Positions 27,402 to 36,474 are shown, counted from the first letter of the stretch. The stretch: 64,000 nucleotides of DNA from Aliiroseovarius sp. PrR006 (GCF_010500215.1 NZ_JAAGOY010000004.1:1550001-1614000); one strand, 5' to 3'. Notes: generated by a model not told the origin, from the letters alone. Program-made: numbers and translations.

Positions 27402-27979
27402 TAGCTTTCAATCCAAGTGGTGATTGCGTCCAGATCCGGGCGCGGACGCTCGGGCGGGGCAACGGTTTCGGTGCCGATATGGATGATGCCTGCAACGCTT
27501 TCGTGACTGTCCACGCCAAAGGCAGCACGGGTGAAATCCGCGTCAAAGCTGGCCCAGCCAGACAGCCAGTTCGCCCCCCAGCCCGAGGCCAAAGCGGCGT
27601 TCAGAAGCGCCAGACAGACGGCGCCGGCAGAATAGGTCTGCTCGATCGCTGGCACCTTCTCGCTGTCGACAGGGCTTGCCACCACCACGACAGCCAGAGG
27701 GCTGCGCGCGTAAGCGATCTGTTCTTTCTCGATCTTGGCAGGATCAAGACCCAGCGCGGTACCGCGTTCTGCCACAAGCGCATGGGCGCGCATCAAGGCA
27801 GGCTTTTCCAGCACGACAAAACGCCACGGTTCCAGCTTGCCGTGATCCGGCGTGCGGGCGGCGGCGGTTAGGATGGTTGTCAGCGTGTCACGATCCGGGC
27901 CGGGACCGGTCAGGGTCTTGGCCGGGCGCGAGCGTCGGGTCAGAAGGAAATCAAGCGCCGCTTGGTTGCGTTCAGGCAT
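27401..27979 (-). CDS. Nitroreductase family protein (YdjA-like)
   Basis: This 192-residue FMN-dependent flavoprotein starts MPERNQAALDFLLTRRSRPA, with the LTRRS phosphate-binding pattern at residues 13-17. Other family parts are AARTPDHGKLEPWRFVV near 43-59 and GWGANWLSGW in the C-terminal half. The size and the short sequence fit the minimal YdjA type. The physiological substrate is unknown. I chose the ATG at 27979 with AAGGA seven bases upstream; the longer frame to 28069 has no such site. Confidence 0.87.
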   Translation of the reverse strand: MPERNQAALDFLLTRRSRPAKTLTGPGPDRDTLTTILTAAARTPDHGKLEPWRFVVLEKPALMRAHALVAERGTALGLDPAKIEKEQIAYARSPLAVVVVASPVDSEKVPAIEQTYSAGAVCLALLNAALASGWGANWLSGWASFDADFTRAAFGVDSHESVAGIIHIGTETVAPPERPRPDLDAITTWIES

Positions 27980-28078
27980 ATGTTTGTCCTTGGTCAGAGC
28001 AATATCTTGCTTGGCCGCGGGACGCGGCTGGCTTGGGGGATATGTCGGGTCTGCGTGGCCCGACGTCAAGATGTTAAG

Positions 28079-29191
28079 TCACTTTACATTGAAGAAATCG
28101 GACAGGTCGGCCAGCTGACCGGAAAAGAACGCTTCGGCCTTGGCGTTGGGTTGGCGGATGGCGAAAGCCTCGGCCAGAGGGTCAGGGGCGTGAATGCCCG
28201 CGCCTGACAATTCCTCCAGTACGGCGTGGCCGCAGAAGGGCACATAGACCTCGGAGTACCCGCCCTCATGGGCCATCATCACGCGCCCATCGCAGATGTC
28301 GCCAGCCAGCTCCATGACCATACGGGTCATCTGGCGGAAGGTGTCGGCAGTGGCCAACATGCAGGACAGCGGGTCGATCACCGCCGCGTCATAGCCATTT
28401 GCCACCACGATCACCTCGGGCTCGTGCGCGCGGATGGCGGGCAGGATAATCCGCTCCATCGCCTCGATATAGGTCGCATGCCCCGCGCCCGGAGGCAGCG
28501 GAAGGTTCATGTTGGCGCCCTGCCCTTTCCCTTCGCCCCGCACATCCGCGTCGCCCGTATCCAGCGGATAGTTCCGCTCTTGGTGGATAGAGATCGTCAG
28601 CACGTCCGGATCATCGATAAAAATCGCCTCAGTCCCGTTGCCGTGATGCACGTCCCAATCCAGCACAACAAAGCGCTTGGCCAGACCCTTGGCCTGCGCA
28701 TTGCGGATCGCGACGCCAAGGTTGGCAAGCAGACAGAACCCGTTCGGGAAATCCGGCAGACAGTGATGGCCGGGCGGGCGCGACAGGGCATAGGCGTTGT
28801 CGACCTCGCCCCGCAGAACAGCCTCCAATGCGGCGACGGACAAGCCTGCCGAGAGCGCCGCGATCTCGAACCCACCTTGGCCGAAGGGGGTGCGCAGGCC
28901 CAGCTCGCCTCCGCCCGTGTCCGAGGCGGCTTTGAAATCCGACAGGAAGGATGCGGGGTGGACGCGGGCCAGCGTCTCGATGTCCGCTTCGGCAGCGGTG
29001 CGCTGGACCAGTGCGCGCGACAGGCCGGTCACGTCCATCAGGTTCTTCAATCGCCGTTTGGTCTCGGGGCTTTCAGGCAGACCGCCTGCCGCCAAGGGTT
29101 GCACCAACCCGCCCACGGGCAGGTTGCCCGCATAGTTGCCGCCCGAATGCCAAAAGCACTTCTCGTCCCAGAAAAACCCTGTCTTGCGCAT
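28079..29191 (-). CDS. Histone deacetylase-family amidohydrolase (acetylpolyamine type)
   Basis: This 370-residue zinc deacetylase of the arginase/HDAC fold has RPPGHHC (138-144) with the catalytic His pair 142/143. LDWDVHHGNGT (177-187) gives zinc ligands Asp180 and His182. NGYDAAVIDPLSC carries the third zinc aspartate. Bacterial members remove acetyl groups from polyamines or other small amines; the true substrate is not known here. The start MRKTGFFWDE has GGAGG upstream; longer in-frame starts exist. It is divergent from the DUF167 gene. Confidence 0.88.
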   Translation of the reverse strand: MRKTGFFWDEKCFWHSGGNYAGNLPVGGLVQPLAAGGLPESPETKRRLKNLMDVTGLSRALVQRTAAEADIETLARVHPASFLSDFKAASDTGGGELGLRTPFGQGGFEIAALSAGLSVAALEAVLRGEVDNAYALSRPPGHHCLPDFPNGFCLLANLGVAIRNAQAKGLAKRFVVLDWDVHHGNGTEAIFIDDPDVLTISIHQERNYPLDTGDADVRGEGKGQGANMNLPLPPGAGHATYIEAMERIILPAIRAHEPEVIVVANGYDAAVIDPLSCMLATADTFRQMTRMVMELAGDICDGRVMMAHEGGYSEVYVPFCGHAVLEELSGAGIHAPDPLAEAFAIRQPNAKAEAFFSGQLADLSDFFNVK

Positions 29192-29265
29192 GCCGCCCTC
29201 CATCGTTGCCTGCACAGTGACCCACAGCCCTTGCGCCGTCCAGCCCCGCGCGGCACTCTGCGCCC

Positions 29266-29523
29266 ATGAAGAAGGGCGAGTTGTCATATCTGGCCGAGGA
29301 AGGCGCGCGGATCGCGGTGCGGGTCACCCCGAAAGCGTCTCGGAACAAGGTCTCTGTGCGCGATGGGCAAATCCGCGTTCAGACCACAACCGCGCCCGAG
29401 AACGGTAAGGCCAACAAGGCGGTTGGAAAGCTGCTGGCAGACGCGCTTGGCATCGCAAAATCGCGCCTTGAACTGGTCCAAGGCGCGACGTCGAAAGATA
29501 AGGTGTTTCAGGTCAACGGGTGA
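29266..29523 (+). CDS. DUF167 (YggU-like) protein
   Basis: This 85-residue protein belongs to the DUF167/UPF0235 family. The family motif is clear: RVTPKASRNKV near residues 19-29, and later PENGKANKAVGKLLADALGI, then SRLELVQGATSKDKVFQV. The function is unknown. Its TGA stop abuts the stop of the convergent DUF805 gene, forming TGATCA with no spacing. Confidence 0.87.
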   Translation: MKKGELSYLAEEGARIAVRVTPKASRNKVSVRDGQIRVQTTTAPENGKANKAVGKLLADALGIAKSRLELVQGATSKDKVFQVNG

Positions 29524-29946
29524 TCAATGGCCCGCGCGCGGGATCGAGGAGGTGGCATAGTCGCCGTCATCATCGCTCGGGGCATTGCCAAGCGGATCAT
29601 GTCCAAAGCGGTTCGGACCATCGGTGCCTATCGACGCCCACCAAACGATCAGCACAATGATACCGATCAACGGCACAAGGATCAGCAGATACCACCATCC
29701 GCTACGATCGCGATCATGCAGGCGGCGTACGGCCACAGCCAAGCCCGGAAGAAATGTCGCGAGTGAGAACAGGCTGCTGAGTGGTGACAGGGTTTCAGAC
29801 CCGAGCAGCATAATGTCAACGAGCGTCAGCGCAAATGAACCGATAACGAGAAACAACGTGAACCACCAAAATTCACTGCGAGAAGCTCGGCCTGAAAAGG
29901 TGACGTATTTCTGAAAGCACGTCCGAACTGATGTTTGGAAATCCAT
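29524..29946 (-). CDS. DUF805-family membrane protein
   Basis: This 140-residue protein begins with the DUF805 signature: CFQKYVTFSGRASRSEFWWF (residues 10-29). It then has three hydrophobic helices (about 30-50, 56-74, 84-105) and the family segment RRLHDRDRSGWWYLL. The acidic tail is variable. The function is unknown. It is separated from plsY by only 22 bases, so the two may be co-transcribed. Confidence 0.87.
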   Translation of the reverse strand: MDFQTSVRTCFQKYVTFSGRASRSEFWWFTLFLVIGSFALTLVDIMLLGSETLSPLSSLFSLATFLPGLAVAVRRLHDRDRSGWWYLLILVPLIGIIVLIVWWASIGTDGPNRFGHDPLGNAPSDDDGDYATSSIPRAGH

Positions 29947-29968
29947 ATTAAATGCCCCTTAGCTGGGA

Positions 29969-30574
29969 TTACTTGCGCCCAATGCGTGGCTCTTCGCCAG
30001 AGATGATGCGCGCAATATTCGCGCTGTGGCGGTAGAAAATCAAGGCAGCCAATGCAACTGAAATTAGAACAAGGCTGTTCCAGCCAAACACCAAAGCGAT
30101 GACCGGCGACAGCGCCGCTGCGACCAACGCGGCAAGCGAGGAGATGCGGAAGATCAGCGCAGTAACCAACCATGTGGCACAAGCGGCCAGCCCCAGAGGG
30201 AAGGCCAGCGCCAACATGGTGCCCAGCCAAGTGGCCACGCCCTTGCCGCCCTTGAACCCCAGAAACACCGGGAAGCAGTGGCCAAGAAACGCCATGAACC
30301 CTGCCAGTTGGGCGGCGTCTTCGGCAAAGAGAGCGCGGGCCAGCAAGACGGCGGCGCCCCCTTTGCCGGCGTCTCCGATCAGGGTCAGGAATGCGGCGAC
30401 TTTGTTGCCGGTGCGCAGCACGTTGGTCGCCCCGATATTGCCCGATCCGATCTGGCGCAGATCGCCCAGCCCAAACAACCGCGCCATGACGATACCAAAG
30501 GGGATCGAGCCCAGCAGATAGCCAGCGATGGCGACACCAATCAGCAGCGGGAATGAGGTGAGCAGATCAGGCAT
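29969..30574 (-). CDS. plsY: Acyl-phosphate:glycerol-3-phosphate acyltransferase PlsY
   Basis: PlsY is the integral membrane enzyme that starts phospholipid synthesis by acylating glycerol 3-phosphate with acyl-phosphate. The 201-residue protein has about five transmembrane helices. Its three conserved loops are SIPFGIVMARLFG..GSGNIGATNVLRTG in the first half and FKGGKGVATWLG in the middle. The start MPDLLTSF at 30574 overlaps the preceding gene by eight bases. It is the last gene of the pyrB operon. The gap to DUF805 has no terminator. Confidence 0.93.
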   Translation of the reverse strand: MPDLLTSFPLLIGVAIAGYLLGSIPFGIVMARLFGLGDLRQIGSGNIGATNVLRTGNKVAAFLTLIGDAGKGGAAVLLARALFAEDAAQLAGFMAFLGHCFPVFLGFKGGKGVATWLGTMLALAFPLGLAACATWLVTALIFRISSLAALVAAALSPVIALVFGWNSLVLISVALAALIFYRHSANIARIISGEEPRIGRK

Positions 30575-31838
30575 CTTCGCCCCCAAACACACGTTCGCCG
30601 CCAACCCATGTGCCCAGCACTTTGCCCTCCATCCGCGCGCCATCAAACGGCGTGTTTTTGGATTTCGAATTCAGCTTGAAGCGGTCCAGAACGAAGGGCG
30701 CATCGGGGTCGAACAGGACCAGATCGGCGGGCCCACCCACGGTCAGCTCTCCTCCCGGTAGGTTGAAGCGGCGGGCGGGGTTCAAGGACAGCGCACGCCA
30801 CAGCGTCGGCAGGTCGATCAGACCCGCATGCACCAGACGCATCGCAGCGGGCAGCAGCGTTTCCAACGCCACCGCGCCCGAGGCCGCTTCTTCGAACGGC
30901 AGGCGTTTGCTTTCCTCATCCTGCGGGGTGTGCATGGAGGAAATTATGTCGATCAGGCCCGAGGCCACGGCCTCGACCATCGCCAGACGGTCGTCTTCGC
31001 TGCGCAAGGGCGGCTTCACCTTGAAGAAGGTGCGATAGTCGCCCACGTCCAGCTCGTTCAGGGTCAGGTGGTGGATGTTCACACCTGCGGACACATCGAC
31101 GCCAGCCGCTTTCGCGCGCTCCAGCGCAGGCAACGATTTCGCGGTGGACAGACTGTCAGCGTGATAGGCCACGCCCGTCATCTCGGCCAGCGCCAGATCA
31201 CGTTCCAACCCCATCCGTTCGGCCATAGGGGTGACCGCTGGCAGACCGCGCAAAGACGCAAATTTGCCCGAGGTCACCGCCGCCCCCTTCGACAGTTGCG
31301 GATCCTGCGGGTGGCCGATGATCAGCGCGCGCAGCGAGCGGGCATAGGTCATGGCGCGGGAATAGACCTTGTTGTCGGTCACCACATGGTCGCAATCGGT
31401 AAAGGCAATTGCTCCGGCATCCAGCATAAAACCCATCTCGACCATCTCGCGGCCTTCACGGCCTTTAGTCAGGGCGCCCATGGAATGCACGTTCACAGGC
31501 GTCACCTGCCCGGCGCGGCGGGTTACGAAGGACAACGTCTCGGGCGTGTCCACGGCGGGGGTGGTGTCGGGGCGAATGACCATCGTGGTCACGCCGCCCG
31601 CCGCCGCCGCCAGACCGGCGGTGCGGAAGCTTTCCTTGTGCCGCTCGCCCGGCTCGCCGATCTTCACACCGATATCCACGATGCCGGGAGCCAGACATTT
31701 GCCGCCGCAATCGATGACATCGCCTTCCTCGCCCGCATTCACGCCGGTGATCAGCCCGCCTTCGATGGTCAGGCTGCCAACCTCGTCCGTGCCGGTTTCC
31801 GGGTTGATCAGGCGGGCATTGGTGAAGGTGGTGGTCAT
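30567..31838 (-). CDS. Dihydroorotase-like protein, metal site lost (PyrC'/PyrX type)
   Basis: This 423-residue protein has the class I dihydroorotase fold and sits in the pyrB operon, but key residues are missing. The usual DxHxHxREPG is DIGVKIGEPG (55-64), so both histidines are gone (Gly57, Lys59). The metal histidine of YHxxHVST is Ser229 in YHADSLST. The catalytic Asp of TDHAPH is Met302 in SSMHTPQ. HHL and KVKPPLR remain. In Pseudomonas a comparable inactive PyrC' protein is a structural partner of aspartate carbamoyltransferase. I infer the same role here, with the true dihydroorotase elsewhere. The start is the ATG at 31838 after AAGGAG. Automatic annotation would call it pyrC. Confidence 0.85.
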   Translation of the reverse strand: MTTTFTNARLINPETGTDEVGSLTIEGGLITGVNAGEEGDVIDCGGKCLAPGIVDIGVKIGEPGERHKESFRTAGLAAAAGGVTTMVIRPDTTPAVDTPETLSFVTRRAGQVTPVNVHSMGALTKGREGREMVEMGFMLDAGAIAFTDCDHVVTDNKVYSRAMTYARSLRALIIGHPQDPQLSKGAAVTSGKFASLRGLPAVTPMAERMGLERDLALAEMTGVAYHADSLSTAKSLPALERAKAAGVDVSAGVNIHHLTLNELDVGDYRTFFKVKPPLRSEDDRLAMVEAVASGLIDIISSMHTPQDEESKRLPFEEAASGAVALETLLPAAMRLVHAGLIDLPTLWRALSLNPARRFNLPGGELTVGGPADLVLFDPDAPFVLDRFKLNSKSKNTPFDGARMEGKVLGTWVGGERVFGGEDA

Positions 31839-31848
31839 GTCAGTCTCC

Positions 31849-32307
31849 TTACGCGCCTCGCGCACGATCAATCGCGGCTTGGGTGGCCTTGGCGTTGGCC
31901 TGATATTTCAACATGTATTTGTCGCCGGACAGGGTGACCAACTGAGCCGCGGTGAAGATCACGTTCACCTTGTCGATCGAGGTCAACAGAATGGTGCGCC
32001 CATCCGGACCAATCATGCGACGGTTGGTCAGGTGCCACGTAAAGCCCAGCTGTTCTTTGGCGACATAAAGCCCGCGCACGGCGATCGCCGCGACAGAACC
32101 AATCACACCCGTCCAAGCATGCGGGTTACCCATCGCCATCAATGCGCCCGAGATCACAAGCGCGCCCAAGGCGGCCAGCATCACATGCTCTTTCACATAG
32201 GTCGTTGTATTACCCGAGAATCTGTCGATCAGCGTCTCGCCCGGTTCCAGTTGAGGGGCGGTCTGGCTTTCCAGACGGGGTTCCAGTTCGAACTCTTGCT
32301 CAGACAT
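31849..32307 (-). CDS. Bacterial PH-domain membrane protein in the pyr operon
   Basis: This 152-residue protein has an acidic N-terminus, two hydrophobic helices (about 43-60 and 66-82), and a C-terminal domain with [20 protein letters not shown], the pattern of bacterial PH-like (bPH2/YdbT) domains. The domain probably faces the cytoplasm next to the membrane. Its start overlaps the 3' end of pyrB by eight bases, and the dihydroorotase-like gene starts ten bases after its stop. No link between this family and pyrimidine synthesis is known to me. Confidence 0.8.
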   Translation of the reverse strand: MSEQEFELEPRLESQTAPQLEPGETLIDRFSGNTTTYVKEHVMLAALGALVISGALMAMGNPHAWTGVIGSVAAIAVRGLYVAKEQLGFTWHLTNRRMIGPDGRTILLTSIDKVNVIFTAAQLVTLSGDKYMLKYQANAKATQAAIDRARGA

Positions 32308-33262
32308 AGACGCCCTCGGCCTTATTCTCGCGTTCCGCCTTCAGATTGCGCGCCAGAAGGTCCATCGCGGCCATGCGCACGGCGACGCCCATTTCGACCT
32401 GTTCCTGAATGACCGAACGGTTGATGTCGTCGGCGATGGTGCCGTCGATCTCGACCCCACGGTTCATCGGGCCGGGATGCATGACGATGGCGTCATCCTT
32501 GGCGTGAGCCAGCTTTTCGGCGTCCAGACCGTAACGATGATAGTATTCGCGTTCCGAGGGGATGAAGCCGCCATCCATACGCTCGCGCTGAAGCCGCAGC
32601 ATCATGACGACATCGGCGTCTTTCAGACCCTCTTCCATGTCGTCATAAACCTCGACCCCGAACTGGTCGATCTGGCTGGGCATCAAGGTCGGCGGGCCGA
32701 CGAGGCGCACGCGGTTTTCCATCTTGCCCAGCAGGATCAGGTTCGAACGGGCAACGCGGCTATGCGCGATGTCGCCGCAGATCGCCACGGTCAGACGATG
32801 AAGGCGGCCCTTCTCGCGCCGGATGGTCAGCGCATCCAAAAGCGCCTGCGTCGGGTGCTCGTGCTTGCCGTCGCCAGCGTTTAGAACGGCACAGTTCACC
32901 TTCTCGGCCAGAAGGTTCACCGCGCCCGAATGCGGGTGACGCACAACCAGCAGATCCGGATGCATCGCGTTCAAGGTCAGCGCTGTATCAATCAGCGTCT
33001 CGCCCTTCTTAATGGACGACGCCTGCATCGCCATGTTCATCACATCCGCACCCAGACGCTTGCCGGCAATCTCGAAAGACGCCTGCGTGCGGGTGGAGTT
33101 CTCGAAGAACATGTTGATCTGGGTCAGCCCCGCCAAAGCATCGGAATGCTTGGTGGTCGATCGGTTCATCTCGGCATAGCTGTCGGCAAGATCGAGAACG
33201 GTTTTGATCTCTTCCGGGTGAAGCTGTTCGATCCCAAGAAGATGTCGTTGGCGGAATGTCAT
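32300..33262 (-). CDS. pyrB: Aspartate carbamoyltransferase catalytic chain
   Basis: PyrB condenses carbamoyl phosphate with aspartate, the first committed step of pyrimidine synthesis. The 320-residue protein has the carbamoyl-phosphate motif [13 protein letters not shown] in the N-terminal half, with Gln in place of the last Arg of STRTR as in many alphaproteobacteria. The second half has [12 protein letters not shown]. No pyrI regulatory subunit is nearby; the operon instead holds the dihydroorotase-like gene. The start is the ATG at 33262 after GGAGG; an open frame reaching 33646 is not coding. Confidence 0.95.
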   Translation of the reverse strand: MTFRQRHLLGIEQLHPEEIKTVLDLADSYAEMNRSTTKHSDALAGLTQINMFFENSTRTQASFEIAGKRLGADVMNMAMQASSIKKGETLIDTALTLNAMHPDLLVVRHPHSGAVNLLAEKVNCAVLNAGDGKHEHPTQALLDALTIRREKGRLHRLTVAICGDIAHSRVARSNLILLGKMENRVRLVGPPTLMPSQIDQFGVEVYDDMEEGLKDADVVMMLRLQRERMDGGFIPSEREYYHRYGLDAEKLAHAKDDAIVMHPGPMNRGVEIDGTIADDINRSVIQEQVEMGVAVRMAAMDLLARNLKAERENKAEGVYV

Positions 33263-33389
33263 ACGGGCCTCCGTCCTGTGTTCCACGCGCTTATAGGGTT
33301 GAGGCGCGGGTTCGTCTATCCCTTGTGTGCATGTGACACCGTCGTCGCGTGTTAGACGCAGGTGGCGCACGAGCCTGGGTGGGTGTGAA

Positions 33390-33438
33390 GCGCCCTCCCA
33401 TGGGGGAGGGTCGGGCGCCGCCTGCCTATCGGCAGGCG
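33390..33438. repeat. Tandem hairpins between pyrB and the glycosylase gene
   Basis: CCCTCCC (33393-33399) pairs with GGGAGGG (33404-33410) around ATGG, inside an outer GCGCCC/GGGCGC pairing. Directly after it, CGCCTGCC (33419-33426) pairs with GGCAGGCG (33431-33438). The pair lies in the divergent promoter region. It could be part of the pyrB leader or a repeated intergenic element. Confidence 0.55.
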
Positions 33439-33502
33439 AATGGGCAGATCCTATTGCCTTGAGTACGTTTACCTTCCCTTGTCGCCCCCGTAAGCTGCGC
33501 AC

Positions 33503-34318
33503 ATGGAATCGGCACAAGACTGGCACAGCGCAAAAGCGCTTTTGGAATGGCAGATCGAGCTGGGCGCGGTGGATGCAATTTCCGACGCCCCGGTGGATCG
33601 CTATGCCCTGGCCCCATCTGAACCGAAACCTGCCCCCAAAGCCCAAGCATCCGCACCGGTCGAGCTACCCAAACGGACCGCCCCGACACCGCCGCCTGCT
33701 GAGCCCAAGATCGACTATGTTGCGCTGGCCAAACAGGCCGCCGCAGGGGCGCAGGATCTGGACGGGCTGAAGGCCGCGATGAAGGCTTTTGATGGCTGCG
33801 AATTGAAGAAGGGCGCACGCAATACGGTGATCTCTGACGGCAACCCCGCCGCGCGCGTGATGATCATCGGCGAGGCTCCGGGCCGGGACGAGGATATCGA
33901 AGGCCGCCCCTTCGTGGGCCGCGCCGGGCAGCTTCTGGACAAGATGTTCGCCGCAATCGGCATGGGGCGCGATGTACCCCTGTCGAAAGATGCCGTTTAT
34001 ATAACCAATGTCATGCCCTGGCGTCCTCCGCAAAACCGCGATCCTAGCCCCGAGGAAATGGCCATGATGGTCCCCTTCCTTGAGCGTCACGTGCAGCTGG
34101 TCGCGCCCGAACTGATCGTGTTGATGGGCAACACGCCCTGTCAGGCCATCCTCGGCAAGCGCGGCATCACCCGGCTGCGGGGCAACTGGGACAGCCATTG
34201 GGGCAAGCCGATCATGCCGATGTTCCACCCCGCCTATCTGCTGCGCAACCCCACCGCCAAGCGCGAGGCATGGGCGGATCTGTTGGAAATCCAAGCAAAA
34301 CTGAACGAGGGCTCATAG
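33503..34318 (+). CDS. Uracil-DNA glycosylase, family 4-like
   Basis: This 271-residue protein of the uracil-DNA glycosylase superfamily removes uracil from DNA. A Pro/Ala-rich N-terminal ~95 residues precede the catalytic domain. Motif 1 is [20 protein letters not shown] (123-142) and motif 2 is HPAYLLRNP (242-250). Family 4 enzymes bind a 4Fe-4S cluster by four cysteines. Here only Cys99 ([10 protein letters not shown]) is kept. The cysteine of the KCRPP motif is Trp173 (MPWRPPQNR), and the one before PFL is also replaced. The cluster is therefore probably absent. It is divergent from pyrB and followed closely by moaB. Confidence 0.87.
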   Translation: MESAQDWHSAKALLEWQIELGAVDAISDAPVDRYALAPSEPKPAPKAQASAPVELPKRTAPTPPPAEPKIDYVALAKQAAAGAQDLDGLKAAMKAFDGCELKKGARNTVISDGNPAARVMIIGEAPGRDEDIEGRPFVGRAGQLLDKMFAAIGMGRDVPLSKDAVYITNVMPWRPPQNRDPSPEEMAMMVPFLERHVQLVAPELIVLMGNTPCQAILGKRGITRLRGNWDSHWGKPIMPMFHPAYLLRNPTAKREAWADLLEIQAKLNEGS

Positions 34319-34342
34319 CCCACCAAAGACACAGGCCACACC

Positions 34343-34891
34343 ATGTCCAAGATCCCCGCCGACAACCAACGCGAATTCATCCCCGTCCGCATCGCGGTTT
34401 TGACCGTGTCTGACAGCCGCTCGATGGACGAGGACCGTTCGGGCGACACCTTGGTGAAGCGGCTCGAAGGGGCTGGGCATCTACTGGCTGATCGGAAGAT
34501 CATCCGCGACGAACGGGGAGAGATTGCGGATCAACTGCGCGCTTGGTCGCTGGACCCCGAGATCGACGTGGTGATTTCCACCGGCGGCACAGGCCTGACG
34601 GGCCGCGATGTCTCGGTCGAGGCGCATCGCGATGTCTATGAAAAGGAAATCGAGGCCTTTGCGACTGTTTTCACCATCGTCTCGATGAAAAAGATCGGTA
34701 CCTCGGCCGTGCAAAGCCGCGCCACAGGCGGCGTCGCCAACGGCACGTACCTCTTTGCACTACCCGGCAGCCCCGGCGCCTGCAAAGACGCGTGGGACGA
34801 AATTCTGGTGCATCAACTGGACTATCGCCACCACCCCTGCAATTTCGTCGAAATTTTTCCGCGTTTGGACGAACATAAGCGACGGAAGTAA
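34343..34891 (+). CDS. moaB: Molybdenum cofactor biosynthesis protein B
   Basis: This 182-residue protein of the MogA/MoaB family adenylylates molybdopterin or acts in a related step of molybdenum cofactor synthesis. Motifs are VLTVSDSRSMDEDRSG near residues 18-33, STGGTGLTGRDVS near 77-89, and the C-terminal LPGSPGACKDAWDEIL. These are typical of MoaB. It follows the glycosylase gene by 24 bases and no other mo genes are nearby. The RND adaptor begins about 120 bases later. Confidence 0.92.
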   Translation: MSKIPADNQREFIPVRIAVLTVSDSRSMDEDRSGDTLVKRLEGAGHLLADRKIIRDERGEIADQLRAWSLDPEIDVVISTGGTGLTGRDVSVEAHRDVYEKEIEAFATVFTIVSMKKIGTSAVQSRATGGVANGTYLFALPGSPGACKDAWDEILVHQLDYRHHPCNFVEIFPRLDEHKRRK

Positions 34892-35013
34892 TCCACTCAT
34901 CCGTTTGATCCGTATGGATCATATGGACCGACGCTATCGCAGCTGTGACCACACGCCGCTTGCCCCGGCTTGTGGCGCAGGTCAGGATAGCAACGGATGA
35001 GACGGAGAGATGT

Positions 35014-36471
35014 ATGCGATTTCTGGGACGCAGCCTGATTGGGCTTTTCCTGTTGGCTGCCACAATCGGCCTTTTGGCGATGGCTGGACTGATGGTGCAA
35101 ACGGCCTTTAAGGCGCGCGCGGATCGCGACAACGCGGCCCCGTCGGGGCGCGAGCGGGTGTTTTCGGCCAATGTGGTCACGCTGGAGCCCGCGACCATCA
35201 CCCCCATCCTGTCATCTTTCGGGGAACTCGCCACACGCCGGGGCTTGGACATCCGCGCCCGCGCCTCGGGCACGGTGGTCGAAATGTCAGACGCCTTCGT
35301 GAACGGCGGGCAGGTCGAGGAAGACGCGCTTCTTCTGCGTATCGACCCGACCGACTACAAAGCCGCGCTGAGTTTGGCCGAGACAGACCTGACCCAAGCC
35401 AAGGCTGAACTGCGCGATGGGACGGCCGCTTTGGATCTGGCGCGCGATGATCTTGCGAATGCCCGCCGTCAGGCCGATTTGCGCGATGCCGCATTGGCCC
35501 GTCAGAACGATCTTGTTGAGCGGGGTGTCGGCACCGAAGCTGCTGTTGAAAACGCCGCGCTGGCGGCCTCTACCGCTGCACAGGCCGTGCTGGGCAAACG
35601 GCAGGCAGTCATCACCGCCGAAGCCCGCGTCGCCACGGCCGAAGCCTCCCTATCTCGCCGCGAAATCGCCCGCGACGAAGCCCAGCGCCGTCTGGACGAG
35701 ACCGAAATTCGCGCCGCATTCGCAGGCACCCTGACCGACGTGACTGTCCTGCGTGGCGGGCTCGTTACCCCGAACGAAAAGCTGGCGCGCTTGGTCGACC
35801 CCAACAAGCTCGAGGTCGGCTTCCGTGTCTCGACCGCGCAATATGCACGGCTTTTGGCCGATAACGGCGCATTGGCAGACCTGCCCGTAATGGTCCGGCT
35901 GGAAGCCACCGGCGTGGACCTGACCGCCACGGGCCGCGTTGACCGCGAAAGCGCCGATGTGGGTGAAGGGCAGACGGGCCGGATGCTTTTTGCCAATCTG
36001 GACGCCACGCCGGGCCTGCGTCCGGGGGATTTCGTGACCGTTGAACTGTCCGAGCCGCCGCTGGACCAAGTGGTGCGTCTGCCCGCGACCGCATTGGACG
36101 CCTCGGGCAACATCCTGCTTTTGGGCGAAGGTGACCGGCTGGAAGGCGCGCAGGTGACACTTCTGCACCGCCAAGGTGACGACGTTCTGGTCCGTGCGTC
36201 CGGCCTGAATGGGCGCGAGGCGATTACCAAGCGCAGCCCGGTTCTGGGCGAAGGCATTCGCGTGCGCCCTGTGCGCGACGGCAAACTGGTCCCGGAAACC
36301 AAGCCCGAAATGGTTGCCCTGGACCCCGCCCGAATTGCGCTGTTGAAAAGCTTTGTGGAAAGCAACACACGGATGCCCGAACCCGCCCGCGATCGCATCC
36401 TGCGCCAGTTGGACGAGGGCGAACTGCCCGCTGACACGCTGGCGCGGCTTGAAAAGCGCATGGGGAACTAA
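35014..36471 (+). CDS. RND efflux periplasmic adaptor subunit
   Basis: This 485-residue membrane fusion protein has an N-terminal membrane anchor (about 8-30). It is followed by the lipoyl-like half LDIRARASGTVVEMSDAFVN near 87-106, a long alpha-hairpin rich in Ala/Asp/Arg (about 120-235), the second lipoyl half, and beta-barrel domains. The extra C-terminal ~60 residues are helical. It links the inner membrane pump to an outer membrane channel, which is not encoded here. The start MRFLGRSLIG is chosen for its GGAG site. It is three bases from the pump gene. Confidence 0.9.
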   Translation: MRFLGRSLIGLFLLAATIGLLAMAGLMVQTAFKARADRDNAAPSGRERVFSANVVTLEPATITPILSSFGELATRRGLDIRARASGTVVEMSDAFVNGGQVEEDALLLRIDPTDYKAALSLAETDLTQAKAELRDGTAALDLARDDLANARRQADLRDAALARQNDLVERGVGTEAAVENAALAASTAAQAVLGKRQAVITAEARVATAEASLSRREIARDEAQRRLDETEIRAAFAGTLTDVTVLRGGLVTPNEKLARLVDPNKLEVGFRVSTAQYARLLADNGALADLPVMVRLEATGVDLTATGRVDRESADVGEGQTGRMLFANLDATPGLRPGDFVTVELSEPPLDQVVRLPATALDASGNILLLGEGDRLEGAQVTLLHRQGDDVLVRASGLNGREAITKRSPVLGEGIRVRPVRDGKLVPETKPEMVALDPARIALLKSFVESNTRMPEPARDRILRQLDEGELPADTLARLEKRMGN

Positions 36472-36474
36472 GTT

